Notes: generated by a model not told the origin, from the letters alone. 64,000 bases of DNA from Pseudomonas aylmerensis (GCF_001702265.1 NZ_MAUE01000005.1:1-64000); one strand, 5' to 3'. Counted from the stretch's first letter, positions 1 to 9,147 are shown. Numbers and translations: made by a program.

Positions 1-165
1 CACCCAAGCAATTTGCTTGCTTCGAGCTGAAAGGCATAAGAGCACCAGATTGCGGTGTGTGAAGACGAAATGAACCGAAAGTTCGACGTTCACAAAACAC
101 CGAAAGCTATCACATACCCAATTTGCTGAAGCGAGGCCACATGGTCACGACTCAGTACCCGAATT
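1..165 (+). other. 23S-5S rRNA internal transcribed spacer
   Basis: This stretch has no coding potential and runs directly into the 5S rRNA. It resembles the spacer between 23S and 5S genes of Pseudomonas, with the ACCCAAGCAATTTGC start that follows the 23S 3' end. The last few 23S bases may be the first bases of the window; I cannot fix the mature end. Confidence 0.75.
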
Positions 166-283
166 TCTTGACGACCATAGAGCATTGGAACCACCTGATC
201 CCATCCCGAACTCAGCAGTGAAACGATGCATCGCCGATGGTAGTGTGGGGTTTCCCCATGTGAGAGTAGGTCATCGTCAAGAT
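166..283 (+). rRNA. rrf: 5S ribosomal RNA
   Basis: The sequence carries the conserved 5S core (GGAACCACCTGATCCCATCC near 186 and GATGGTAGTGTGGGG near 236) and complementary ends, CTTGACGA at the 5' side and TCGTCAAG at the 3' side, which form helix I. The length is about 118 nt, normal for the molecule. It is the last gene of an rRNA operon entering from the left. The exact mature ends may differ by a few bases. Confidence 0.96.
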
Positions 284-293
284 TAAATTCCAG

Positions 294-328
294 AACCCCT
301 GTTTGCTAACGCAGACAGGGGTTTTGTT
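294..328 (+). terminator. rRNA operon terminator
   Basis: AACCCCTGT at 294-302 pairs with ACAGGGGTT at 315-323, extended inward by GC pairs to a TAAC loop, and a T-rich tail (TTTTGTTTT) follows. It lies 10 bases after the 5S gene, as expected for the intrinsic terminator of an rrn operon. The following 329-514 holds no gene; it should contain the promoter of the downstream pqiA genes. Confidence 0.92.
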
Positions 329-514
329 TTGGGCGGTCGAAAAGTAAGTGGGTGGCCGCAGCCCCCGCCATCAGCTCAAGCCGTCCTAACCCCGCGACTC
401 CCCCTATCCGGTATGTCTATGTGGGTCCCCAAGCCCCGACAAATTTGCACAGTTATTTCTGAACCAGACCACTAGAATAGGCACCTAACCTTTTTTAGAG
501 TCAGAGCCCTATCT

Positions 515-1174
515 ATGCCCGATCCGGTTGATGCCCCTGAGGTGTCGGATTTACCACTGGACGACCTGGTGGCATGCCATGAGTGCGACTTGCTGATGCG
601 CAAACCCAAGCTTGCCCTTGGCGAAAAAGCCCAATGCCCGCGTTGCGGTTACGAGCTGTACGCTCACCGCCACAATGTCGTTGAGCGAAGTCTCGCCTTG
701 GTGCTCGCGGCGCTGTTGCTGTACATCCCCGCGAACTTTTTGCCCATCATGCAGCTCAATCTACTCGGGCAGTCCTCGGAAGACACCGTGTGGAGTGGCG
801 TGGTCGGCTTGTTTGATACCGGCATGCAAGGTGTCGCCGCCGTTGTCTTCCTGTGCAGCATGGGGATTCCCTTGCTCAAGCTGCTCTGCCAGCTCGCAGT
901 CCTGCTCAGCATTCGTTGGAAGGTGGGCCGCAGCTATGGGCTGTTGCTGTACCGCATTTACCACCACCTCAAAGACTGGGGGATGCTGGAGGTCTACCTG
1001 ATGGGCGTACTGGTGGCGATCGTAAAGCTCGCCGACATGGCCTCTATCACGGTCGGCTTGGGGCTCGTGTGTTTTGTCAGTCTATTAATGGTTCAGGTAC
1101 TGCTTGAGGTGGTGATGTCGCCCCACCAGATCTGGCAAGCGTTGTCAGGAGAGGATGATCATGCGGGCGATTGA
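515..1174 (+). CDS. pqiA: PqiA-type membrane protein, first copy
   Basis: An inner-membrane protein of 219 aa in the PqiA/LetA family, which works with MCE-domain proteins in lipid traffic between the membranes. A zinc-ribbon-like pair of CxxC motifs (C21/C24 and C41/C44) precedes about four hydrophobic segments, the first with the family motif IPANFLPIM near residues 71-79. E. coli PqiA and LetA contain two such halves in one chain of roughly 420 aa; here each half is a separate gene. The 3' end overlaps the second copy, and the MCE gene follows, so the three form one operon. No convincing -35/-10 pair was found upstream. Confidence 0.88.
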   Translation: MPDPVDAPEVSDLPLDDLVACHECDLLMRKPKLALGEKAQCPRCGYELYAHRHNVVERSLALVLAALLLYIPANFLPIMQLNLLGQSSEDTVWSGVVGLFDTGMQGVAAVVFLCSMGIPLLKLLCQLAVLLSIRWKVGRSYGLLLYRIYHHLKDWGMLEVYLMGVLVAIVKLADMASITVGLGLVCFVSLLMVQVLLEVVMSPHQIWQALSGEDDHAGD

Positions 1175-1784
1175 TGCAGGCATTCTGATTTGTACCGAAT
1201 GCCACGAGTTGAACAAACAGGCAGCGGACACCGATGAGCAAACCTGCACTCGCTGCGGTGCGCTGATCCATGCCCGGCGTCCAAACAGCCTCACCCGCAC
1301 CTGGGCGTTGTTGATCACGGCGGCCATTTTGTATATCCCCGCCAACCTGCTGCCTATCATGACCATCAATTCCCTCGGCCAGGGTGATCCCAGTACCATC
1401 ATGGCCGGTGTGATCCAGTTGGTGCAGCACGGTATGTTTCCCATTGCGGCGGTGGTATTTATCGCCAGTATCCTGGTGCCCACGTTCAAGCTGGTAGGCA
1501 TTGGCCTGCTACTGTTCTCCGTACAGCGCCACCAGCCGCTGTCCGCGCAACAGCGCATTGTGATGTACCGCTTCATCGAATTCATTGGACGTTGGTCCAT
1601 GCTGGATATCTTCGTGATCGCCATTCTGGTGGCGGTTGTAAACTTTGGGCGACTTGCCAGTGTCGAGGCAAACCTCGGCGCCGCGGCGTTCGCCAGTGTG
1701 GTGATCTTGACGATGCTTGCCGCAGTAACTTTCGATCCCCGACTGATTTGGGATAACACGGAGTCGGACGACGACCATGAGTGA
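1161..1784 (+). CDS. pqiA: PqiA-type membrane protein, second copy
   Basis: A 207-aa paralogue of the preceding gene, again with two CxxC pairs (C11/C14 and C29/C32), then IPANLLPIM and about four membrane segments. I chose the ATG at 1161 because AGGAGAGG at 1148-1155 is well spaced for it; an upstream ATG at 1155 would lie inside that ribosome-binding site. The gene overlaps the first copy by 14 bases and the MCE gene by 8, which suggests translational coupling and assembly of a heterodimer equivalent to one two-domain LetA/PqiA chain. Confidence 0.87.
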   Translation: MRAIDAGILICTECHELNKQAADTDEQTCTRCGALIHARRPNSLTRTWALLITAAILYIPANLLPIMTINSLGQGDPSTIMAGVIQLVQHGMFPIAAVVFIASILVPTFKLVGIGLLLFSVQRHQPLSAQQRIVMYRFIEFIGRWSMLDIFVIAILVAVVNFGRLASVEANLGAAAFASVVILTMLAAVTFDPRLIWDNTESDDDHE

Positions 1785-4080
1785 TTTGCCTAAAGCTAAA
1801 ACCCGCCCGGCCTCCAACTGGTCGGCCATTTGGGTGTTACCCCTGATTGCCCTGATCATCGGCGGTTGGTTGGGGTGGCGCGCCTATTCCCAACAGGGCA
1901 TCGAGATCCAGGTGCGCTTTGAAAGTGGCGAAGGTATCCAGGCCAACAAAACGGAAGTGGTCTACAAAGGTATGTCCGTGGGCAAGGTCAAGACCTTGGC
2001 CCTGGACGACGAGGGCAGTAACCGTGGGGTGATTGCCACCATCGAGATGAACAAGGACGTCGACCAATATCTCAAGACCAATACGCGCTTCTGGCTGGTC
2101 AAGCCGAGTGTCAGCCTCGCCGGTATTACCGGCCTGGAAACCTTGGTGTCGGGTAATTACATCGCCGCCAGCCCGGGTGATGGTGAGCCCACGCGCAAAT
2201 TCAAGGCGCTCTCCGAAGAGCCGCCGTTGTCAGACGCCAAGCCCGGCCTGCACCTGACCATCAAGGCCGATCGCCTCGGCTCGCTGAACCGTGGCAGTCC
2301 AGTGTTCTACAAACAGATCCAGGTTGGCCAGGTCAAAAGCTACCTGCTTTCCGAGGACCAGAGCACCGTAGAGATCAAGGTCTACATCGAGCCGACCTAC
2401 GCGAGCCTGGTGCGCAAACACACACGTTTCTGGAACGCCAGCGGCATCAGCATCGACGCCAACCTTTCCGGCGTGAAAGTACGCAGTGAGTCGCTCTCCA
2501 GTATCGTCGCCGGCGGTATTGCCTTCGCCACGCCGGAGAACCGCAAGGACAGCCCGGCGACTGATCCGAGCCTGCCGTTCCGCTTGTATGAAGACTTCGA
2601 CGCCGCCGCTGCTGGCATCAAGGTCAAGGTCAAGCTCACCGACTTCGAAGGCCTGCAGGCTGGCCGTACGCCCGTCATGTACAAAGGCATCCAGGTCGGC
2701 AGCCTGAAAACCTTGAAGATCGATCCGGACCTGTCCAGCGCCAATGCCGAGTTGACGCTCGACCCATTGGCCGAAGACTACCTGGTGCAGGACACCCAGT
2801 TCTGGGTGGTCAAACCCTCCATCTCCCTGGCGGGCATCACCGGGCTGGAAGCCCTGGTCAAGGGTAACTACATCGCCATTCGCCCTGGTGACAAAGGCAG
2901 CGCGCCGCAACGCGAATTCGTTGCGCGGGCCAAGGCACCGCCGCTGGACCTGCGCTCTCCAGGCCTGCACATGGTGCTGTTCACTGACAACCTCGGTTCC
3001 CTGGATGTCGGTAGCCCGATTCTCTATAAACAGGTCAAGGTCGGTTCGGTGCAGAGCTATCAGTTCTCGCGCAAGAACAAGCAACTGGTGATCGGCGTTC
3101 ATATCGAGAAGGAATACGAAAACCTGGTCAACGGCTCGACGCGTTTCTGGAATGCCAGCGGCGTCACCCTGACCGGCGGGCTCACTGGCGGCATCCAGGT
3201 GAAAAGTGAATCCCTGGCCAGCTTGATGGCCGGCGGTATCGCCTTCGAAACCCCGGAACCCAATGTGCCGCTGAAAAAACGCATCCCGCGCTTCCGTCTC
3301 TTTGCCGATCGCGAGGCCGCCAATCAACGCGGCACCCTGGTGACCATCAAGGTCGACCGCGCCGACGGCATGCGTCCTGGCACGCCGGTGCGTTTCAAAG
3401 GCCTGGATGTCGGCAAGATCGAGAGCGTCGACCTGAGCGCCGATATGCAGTCGGTGCTGCTCAGCGCGCGCATCACCCAAGTGGCGGATCGCATCGCGCG
3501 TGTCGGTAGCCAGTTCTGGGTGGTAAAGCCTGAGCTGGGCCTGATGAAAACCTCCAACCTGGAAACCCTGGTTACCGGGCAGTACATCGAGGTGCAGCCA
3601 GCGGCGAAAAATGCCGGTCCACAGAAGAGCTTTGTCGCGCTGGATCAGCCGCCTGAAGCGGCCCACCAAGAGGCAGGCCTGAGCCTGACACTCAGTGCCG
3701 CACGGCGTGGTTCGTTGAAGGAAGGCGTACCGGTGACTTACCGCGAAGTCACCGTGGGCAAAGTCACCGGCTACGAGTTGGGCCAGACCGCCGACCGCGT
3801 GCTGATCCACATCCTGATCGAGCCGAAGTACGCGCCGCTGGTACGCGGTGGCAGCCGCTTCTGGAACACCAGCGGTTTCGGTCTCGATTTTGGCCTGTTC
3901 AAAGGCGCAACGGTACGCACCGAGTCGTTGGAGACCCTGGTCTCCGGCGGTATCGCTTTCGCCACGCCGGACGGCGAGCGCATGGGCAACGCTGCACGGC
4001 CGCAGCAAACCTTCCCGCTGTTCGACAAGTTCGAAGAGGAATGGCTGACTTGGGCGCCTAAAATTCCGCTCGGCAAGTAA
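1777..4080 (+). CDS. pqiB: MCE-domain lipid transport protein (PqiB/LetB-like), six MCE repeats
   Basis: A 767-aa protein with a short cytoplasmic start, one membrane helix (about residues 16-36) and a periplasmic part. Six MCE (MlaD) repeats can be counted from repeated cores such as VYKGMSVGKVKTL, VFYKQIQVGQVKSY and VTYREVTVGKVTGY. Odd repeats end in a GLETLV-type segment and even repeats in GGIAFATP, so the protein is three tandem pairs. Known members stack MCE rings into a hydrophobic tunnel: E. coli PqiB has three and LetB seven, so this one is intermediate. It is the last gene of the operon. No pqiC-like lipoprotein gene follows, which fits LetAB better than PqiABC. Confidence 0.9.
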   Translation: MSDLPKAKTRPASNWSAIWVLPLIALIIGGWLGWRAYSQQGIEIQVRFESGEGIQANKTEVVYKGMSVGKVKTLALDDEGSNRGVIATIEMNKDVDQYLKTNTRFWLVKPSVSLAGITGLETLVSGNYIAASPGDGEPTRKFKALSEEPPLSDAKPGLHLTIKADRLGSLNRGSPVFYKQIQVGQVKSYLLSEDQSTVEIKVYIEPTYASLVRKHTRFWNASGISIDANLSGVKVRSESLSSIVAGGIAFATPENRKDSPATDPSLPFRLYEDFDAAAAGIKVKVKLTDFEGLQAGRTPVMYKGIQVGSLKTLKIDPDLSSANAELTLDPLAEDYLVQDTQFWVVKPSISLAGITGLEALVKGNYIAIRPGDKGSAPQREFVARAKAPPLDLRSPGLHMVLFTDNLGSLDVGSPILYKQVKVGSVQSYQFSRKNKQLVIGVHIEKEYENLVNGSTRFWNASGVTLTGGLTGGIQVKSESLASLMAGGIAFETPEPNVPLKKRIPRFRLFADREAANQRGTLVTIKVDRADGMRPGTPVRFKGLDVGKIESVDLSADMQSVLLSARITQVADRIARVGSQFWVVKPELGLMKTSNLETLVTGQYIEVQPAAKNAGPQKSFVALDQPPEAAHQEAGLSLTLSAARRGSLKEGVPVTYREVTVGKVTGYELGQTADRVLIHILIEPKYAPLVRGGSRFWNTSGFGLDFGLFKGATVRTESLETLVSGGIAFATPDGERMGNAARPQQTFPLFDKFEEEWLTWAPKIPLGK

Positions 4081-4090
4081 ACCGAGGCGA

Positions 4091-4184
4091 GGCTATCGCG
4101 GGCAAGCCCGGCTCCCACATTCGACTGCATTCTTATAGGAAAACCCGGTCAACTGTGGGAGCCGGGCTTGCCCGTGATGAGGCC
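4091..4184. repeat. REP doublet (REPIN-like)
   Basis: Two inverted copies of a Pseudomonas REP sequence: GCGGGCAAGCCCGGCTCCCA around 4098-4117 and TGGGAGCCGGGCTTGCCCG around 4156-4173, separated by about 40 bases. The arrangement is the mobile unit known as a REPIN. It sits in the gap between two converging operons. Confidence 0.9.
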
Positions 4185-4200
4185 CTCAGCAACACCAAAA

Positions 4201-4235
4201 AAAAGGCCGCGATCCATAAGATCGCGGCCTTTTTG
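4201..4235. terminator. bidirectional intrinsic terminator
   Basis: AAAGGCCGCGATC pairs with GATCGCGGCCTTT around a CATAA loop, with A residues on the left and T residues on the right. This suits termination from both sides, between the MCE gene and mksB, which converge here. Confidence 0.9.
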
Positions 4236-4252
4236 CATTTCACTGCAGCCGA

Positions 4253-7093
4253 TCAGACTTCATCCAGCTCCGGCTCGTCCGCCTGCACATTCACCGTCGC
4301 CTTCACCACATCGTGACGACGGATGTACTTCCAGTCCGCCTCATCAATGTAGATCCCATTCGGCCCGCTGCCGCCTTCCAGGTCGATCGCCACTTGCGCA
4401 GACACTTGCGGTTTCACACTGGCAAGGATCGGCACAAAGCCCAATTGCAGACTGGTTTCGAGCAGCGCCGCCTGGTTCTTTTCATCGATATCCGCGGCCT
4501 CGTCGAGGTAGTACGGCAGGCGCACGCGCCCGGCCTGGTCACGGTCCATCAAGTGCAGCAACAAGTACATGTTGGTCAGCGCCTTGATGGTCATGGTGGT
4601 GCCGTTGGATGCCGCGCCGTCGATGTCGGTGTGGATCACCGGCTGGCCATGCACCTTGGTGATCTCGAACGCCAGTTCGAACAGGTCCTTGAGGCCCAAC
4701 TGGTTATGGTTGGCGGCCACCAGGCGGGCCAGGTATTCCTTGGCCTCTTCGTTCTTGTTGTCCTGCTCGGCGCTCTGGCTGAGGTCGAACACCGACAGGG
4801 TCTCGCCTTCTTCATACTGACCGGCACTGTGGATGATCTGGTCGATATGCTTGAGGGCTTCCTTGTTCGGCGCCAGCACGATGCGGAAGCTCTGCAGGTT
4901 GGACACCTGGCGCTTGTTGATCTCGCGGTTGAACAGCGCCAACTGGTGTTCCAGGCTGTCGTAGTCACTGCGGATATTGCGCAAGGTCCGCGCGATGTCG
5001 GTTACCGCCGCACGGCGGGCCTTGCCCAGGGTCAGGGCTTCGTCGGTGCGGTGGGCATAGGCGTTGATCAGCAGTTGCAGGCGACGTTCGACGTCATCCT
5101 CGCTGTCGAACTTGGCCACGCCCTTGAGGCGCACCTGGGCGTACAGCGCTTCGATCTGGCCATCAGCGCGCAGCAGGCCTTGCCAGCTGTCCTGATAGTC
5201 ATTGAGCAGCGGCAGCAGGTTGTCCATGGAGTCGTCGACCGGGTCCATGAACGGCGTGCCGAATGGCAGGTCTGCTGGCAACAGCTGGCGGCGGCGCAGT
5301 GCGTCGTCGAGGGTGCGTTGCTTGGCTTCCATATCACCGATTTGCCGGCCGACCAGTTGCAGCTTGGCCGACAGTTGCTGGACACGCTCGGTGAAGGCAT
5401 CACTGGAGCGCTTCAGCTCATCCTGCGCGGCTTCCATCTGCGCCAGGCTTTCCAGTTTCTCGTCTTCTTCGGCGCTCAGGGTTTGCGCGCGGCGGAAGTC
5501 TTCCAGCGCCTTCTGCGCGTCCAGCACCTGCTGATACAGCGCCTCGGTCTGAGTCTTGCTCGCGGCGCGGTCAGAGGCTACGGCCTGCTGGGTCTTGAGT
5601 TGCTTGAGTTCTTTTTCCAGGCGCTCTTTCTGGTCGCGCAATGCCGCGCGATCCGCCAGGGCCTGCAAGGCCGGTGGCTCGATGTGCGAGATGTCGATGG
5701 ACAGGCCCGGCACTTCGAAGCGCTCGCCCTTGAAGCCATCGAGGATCAGCTCCAGGGATTTGACCCACTGCCCGTCCTCGTCCAGCGTGATGCCATGCTC
5801 ACCCAATGGCAGGCTGAACAACGAACTGTTGAACAGGCGCATCAGGCGCTCGACATCCTGCTGTGAGAATTCTTCGCGCAGTTTGGCGTAGCTGTTGTTG
5901 TCCGCATGATCGAGCTGCTGCTTGACCGACTTCAGGCGTTTTTCCAGGTCGCGCAAGCGCTCGTCGAGGTCTTCGGCGCTGAACTGCCGCGACTGCGCCA
6001 GGGCGCCCGCCAGTTCGTCGTGAGCATCCTTGGCCGCCAGCAGTTGCTGTTCGAGCACCTTGACGTCATCCACCAGGGCGAAGCGATGCTTGAGCACCGA
6101 CAGCTCACCCAGCCAGCGCTGGATGCCGCTGATCTCGCGCTCCAGGCGCATCAGCTCCTGGGTGCCGCCACGCTGGTCGTTCTGCAGCGCATCCTGCTCG
6201 TTGCGGTAGTGTTCGGCCTGGATCGTCAGCTCTTCCTTGCGTGCACTGGCGTAGTCCGACCAGGTGCCCAGCAGCGAGTCCAGCAGCGGCGACAGCCGAT
6301 GCAGCTTGCCGCGCAAGATGTCGCGCTGTTTCACGCCATTGGAGAGCGCCTCGACCAGCGGGCCGGCGGCCACCAGCGAGTGGTAGTCCTGTTCCATGCG
6401 TCGCACGTCGCGGAAGGCTTCTTCGCACGCTGCAATGTAGTCCACGCTGCCCGAACGCAAGCTGTGTTCGAATGCATCGAGAAATAGCTGCTTGAGCTTG
6501 GCCGCGGTGATTTCGCGCATGTGCAGCAGGTTGATAAACAGCGCGCGGAAGGTCTTCAGGCTCTGCTCGCTGGTGGAGCGCAGCGGGATCAAGGTCAGGT
6601 CCAGCGGGATCGACGTATGACCGCCGACCAGCAAACGGCGCAGTTCATCCGGCTTGAGTTCGTAGGCTTTCAGGCCTTCGCGCTCAAGGTTGGTGAACAG
6701 CTCTTTCTGGCGCAGGCAGGTATCGTTCTTCTGGTAATGCGCCAGGTCGAGCTTGCCGGCATAGGCAAAGAACTGGTGACCGAAACCGCCGCCCGGACCG
6801 CGCCCGACCACGCCGATCACGTGAGGGCCGTGGGGCAGGGACACTTCCACGAGGATGTAGCTGGTGTCGGTGGCGAAGTAAAAGCGCCGCGATTGTTCCA
6901 GGGTGTACTTGCCGAAACTCATGTCCGACATGCGCGCCAGGATCGGGAACTGCAGGGCGTTGATCGAGGCGGATTTACCCAGGTTGTTCGCGCCATACAC
7001 CGACAGCGGCTCTTCCAGCGGGAACAGGCCCAAGCTGTAGCCGGCGGTGTTCAATAGGGCAAAGCGGCGGATGCCGTAGCGTTCCTTGCTCAT
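4253..7093 (-). CDS. mksB: MksB, SMC-like condensin ATPase
   Basis: A 946-aa MukB/SMC-type protein of the MksBEF condensin, which organises and helps segregate the chromosome. The N-terminal head carries a Walker A motif (GANNLGKS, residues 34-41). A long charged coiled-coil region follows (roughly 250-720), broken by a hinge-like section. The C-terminal head has a Walker B-type YLDEA at about 862-866. The chain is much shorter than MukB (near 1,480 aa), as is usual for MksB. The start overlaps the mksE stop (ATGA). No MksG-type nuclease gene follows, so this looks like the chromosomal form of the system and not the plasmid-restricting one. Confidence 0.92.
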   Translation of the reverse strand: MSKERYGIRRFALLNTAGYSLGLFPLEEPLSVYGANNLGKSASINALQFPILARMSDMSFGKYTLEQSRRFYFATDTSYILVEVSLPHGPHVIGVVGRGPGGGFGHQFFAYAGKLDLAHYQKNDTCLRQKELFTNLEREGLKAYELKPDELRRLLVGGHTSIPLDLTLIPLRSTSEQSLKTFRALFINLLHMREITAAKLKQLFLDAFEHSLRSGSVDYIAACEEAFRDVRRMEQDYHSLVAAGPLVEALSNGVKQRDILRGKLHRLSPLLDSLLGTWSDYASARKEELTIQAEHYRNEQDALQNDQRGGTQELMRLEREISGIQRWLGELSVLKHRFALVDDVKVLEQQLLAAKDAHDELAGALAQSRQFSAEDLDERLRDLEKRLKSVKQQLDHADNNSYAKLREEFSQQDVERLMRLFNSSLFSLPLGEHGITLDEDGQWVKSLELILDGFKGERFEVPGLSIDISHIEPPALQALADRAALRDQKERLEKELKQLKTQQAVASDRAASKTQTEALYQQVLDAQKALEDFRRAQTLSAEEDEKLESLAQMEAAQDELKRSSDAFTERVQQLSAKLQLVGRQIGDMEAKQRTLDDALRRRQLLPADLPFGTPFMDPVDDSMDNLLPLLNDYQDSWQGLLRADGQIEALYAQVRLKGVAKFDSEDDVERRLQLLINAYAHRTDEALTLGKARRAAVTDIARTLRNIRSDYDSLEHQLALFNREINKRQVSNLQSFRIVLAPNKEALKHIDQIIHSAGQYEEGETLSVFDLSQSAEQDNKNEEAKEYLARLVAANHNQLGLKDLFELAFEITKVHGQPVIHTDIDGAASNGTTMTIKALTNMYLLLHLMDRDQAGRVRLPYYLDEAADIDEKNQAALLETSLQLGFVPILASVKPQVSAQVAIDLEGGSGPNGIYIDEADWKYIRRHDVVKATVNVQADEPELDEV

Positions 7094-7797
7094 GCATCGA
7101 TCTCCTGTTCTTCGGCAATGGCGCGGGCCAGGGCGTCTTCTTCGCTTTCGTCGGCAAAGTCGCTGAGGTCCAGCGGGTCATCGGTCTTCAGCAGTTTTTC
7201 ATCGCTGTCTTCGTCGATGATCACCGGTGCCGGCAGCGGCAACACGCTGTGCACGCTGGCGGCGAGGTCGCGGTCCTGTTGCACCGACAGGCACACATCG
7301 AGGAAGCGGTGCATCGGCGGCAGGAAGCGATAGATACCGTTGTCTTCGCTGGCAAAACCCAGCTGGGTCATGCGGCGCATGATTTTTTCTTCGAGTTCTT
7401 CCTGGGTCTGCACTTCGGCCTGGATAAACAGGTCGCGGTACTTCTCCAGCAGCGATGGCAGCTCATCGCGGCCGAGGCTGCCACCGTCGAGCACGGCAAT
7501 CGGGTCGCGGCCCTGGTCGGCTAGGTGCTCGACGATGATGAAGGTGAACAACGCCAGGCGCTGGGCAGTCTTGTTAACCTGTGCGCTGGCAATCGCCGAA
7601 TCCGGCACGAAGTAGTAGAAACCACGGGTGTCACACACCAGCTCAAAGCCCAGGGCCTTGAACAGCGTGCGGTACTGGTCCTGGAAGTTCGACAGTTGCG
7701 CGTACAGTTCCGGGTCGCGGCGGCTGACGTGGTAACCCTTGAACAGCTCGCGGAAGATCGGCGCCAGCTGGGACAGTTCGGATAGATCAAGATGCAT
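7090..7797 (-). CDS. mksE: MksE condensin subunit
   Basis: A 235-aa soluble protein, the MukE-like accessory subunit that binds the kleisin MksF and bridges it to MksB. The ATG at 7797 lies inside the end of mksF (11-base overlap), and its stop overlaps the mksB start, so all three are coupled. The C-terminus is acidic (residues about 195-235, rich in D and E), as in relatives. Identification rests chiefly on size and on its place between a kleisin-like and an SMC-like gene. Confidence 0.88.
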   Translation of the reverse strand: MHLDLSELSQLAPIFRELFKGYHVSRRDPELYAQLSNFQDQYRTLFKALGFELVCDTRGFYYFVPDSAIASAQVNKTAQRLALFTFIIVEHLADQGRDPIAVLDGGSLGRDELPSLLEKYRDLFIQAEVQTQEELEEKIMRRMTQLGFASEDNGIYRFLPPMHRFLDVCLSVQQDRDLAASVHSVLPLPAPVIIDEDSDEKLLKTDDPLDLSDFADESEEDALARAIAEEQEIDA

Positions 7798-9079
7798 GCG
7801 AAGTCCTTACATTAGCGGTGCTCGCAGAGTTCTCGGCGGCGTCAGGCGTGGCCGGGAGCAGGGCGAATGAGCGCAGGCTGACCTGGTGCTCGTGCGTGTG
7901 GTAATCGCGGCGTTCCAGGCGTTCGCGCTTGAAGCGTTTTTCGCGGGACAGGCGTGAGAACCAGTACAGCAATTCGTCGGTGGCGCCGTCCGGTTCCTGC
8001 TCCAGCAGCCAGGTCATCAGGTCCGGCATCGGCAGCGCGTCTTCGCAGCGCTCGAGCATTTCCTTGACCGTACGTGGTGCACGCTGGGCGTCGCCCTTGT
8101 GGGATTTGTGCGCCTTGGGGAAACGCGCCGGTTTCGGCTCGAAATTCGCCAGGGCATACACATAGGCCTCGACCTGGCTGGCGCTGCCGAGGAAGGTGCT
8201 TTGCGGCCGGGTAAACATCGGCATCGCCGCCTGCGGCACGGCGTCCAGGCCCTTGCGGCGGATGGCCGACAAGGCCAGCGCCGCGCCACGGGTCACGGCG
8301 TTGTGCCGGCGCGCTTCTTCGCGCAGCGGCAGCAGCAGCTCGCGGGCATGGCGCAACGTCAGCTGGGCGCTGGTCTGCATTTCGAGGATGCGCGCGTGGG
8401 TGCGCAGCAGCATGTCGTCGTCCACCAGGTGGCCGAGGCGCTGCTGCTCGGTGAGCATGCGCAACAGCACGTTCTCGACCTTGCGCACGCCTTGTTCGAA
8501 GGCGCCGTCGGCGTTCACCAGCTGGATCATCGGTTCGACGTATTCATCCCAGGTCGCCAGTACTTCGGCGTAGCGCTGGCGCAACGGGATCTGCCGGTCG
8601 CTGGTCTTGGCGCGGTCGGCCACGGCGGCGAGGGCCTGTTCGTCGTTGGCGAGTTTTTTCAGCACGTCGCGCACGCGCATATCCAGCAGGCGCAGTTGGC
8701 GGGCCAGGTCATGGCCATCACGGATGTCGAAGGCGTCCTGGATGTAACCGGCCAGGCGCTCGAGGTGGCGCAGGTAGGCTTCGATTTCCAGGCACAGGCC
8801 AAGCCGGTGCTCCTTGCGAAGATAGGCGAGGAAGTCATGGATCTGGGCGTTGAGCTCGAAACGGTTCGGGCTCTTGGCGACAGGCACCAGGATATCCAGG
8901 CGAATCCACACGTCCAGCAGGCTGGTGATGTCCTGGGGCGTGCTGTCCAGTTGTTGGGCGGCCAGTTGCGCGCGCAGCTCGCCGAGGCTCAGGGTGCCTT
9001 GGTCGAAGTGTTCGCACAGTGGCTCGAGTAAGGCCCAGTGTTCGGCGAGGGCGCGCAGGACGCGCTTGGGTTCGATCAT
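7787..9079 (-). CDS. mksF: MksF kleisin-like condensin subunit
   Basis: A 430-aa helical protein, first gene of the mksF-mksE-mksB operon, corresponding to the kleisin that closes the MksB ring. I placed the start at 9079 (MIEPKRVLRALAEHW) and not at the farther upstream 9214: the additional 45 residues look unrelated and would run through a DnaA-box-like element and into the divergent promoter region. No ribosome-binding site is strong here. The N-terminal part resembles the winged-helix dimer domain of MukF; the middle is helical with repeated charged stretches. Confidence 0.87.
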   Translation of the reverse strand: MIEPKRVLRALAEHWALLEPLCEHFDQGTLSLGELRAQLAAQQLDSTPQDITSLLDVWIRLDILVPVAKSPNRFELNAQIHDFLAYLRKEHRLGLCLEIEAYLRHLERLAGYIQDAFDIRDGHDLARQLRLLDMRVRDVLKKLANDEQALAAVADRAKTSDRQIPLRQRYAEVLATWDEYVEPMIQLVNADGAFEQGVRKVENVLLRMLTEQQRLGHLVDDDMLLRTHARILEMQTSAQLTLRHARELLLPLREEARRHNAVTRGAALALSAIRRKGLDAVPQAAMPMFTRPQSTFLGSASQVEAYVYALANFEPKPARFPKAHKSHKGDAQRAPRTVKEMLERCEDALPMPDLMTWLLEQEPDGATDELLYWFSRLSREKRFKRERLERRDYHTHEHQVSLRSFALLPATPDAAENSASTANVRTSHAS

Positions 9080-9138
9080 GGGAATGGCCGGCTGGTTGGC
9101 GATTAAAAGTCGCGATTGTACTGCATCGGACGCGGGAT

Positions 9139-9147
9139 TTATCCACA
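9139..9147. promoter_or_regulatory. perfect DnaA box 1
   Basis: TTATCCACA is an exact match to the strong DnaA-binding consensus. It lies in the 148-base divergent gap between mksF and holD, 60 bases upstream of the mksF start. A second copy in the same orientation occurs 68 bases on. Binding is inferred, not shown. Confidence 0.6.

Noticed and set aside
445..478. TTGCAC and TAGAAT as -35/-10 for the pqiA operon
   Set aside because: The spacing is 22 bases, too long for a sigma70 promoter.
2230..4008. 592-residue minus-strand frame opposite the MCE gene
   Set aside because: It mirrors the repeat pattern of the MCE gene in antisense; it has no domain and no start signal.
4313..5866. 517-residue plus-strand frame opposite mksB
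   Set aside because: Antisense shadow of a coiled-coil gene, rich in Gln/Leu/Val as expected; the real reading is the condensin ATPase.
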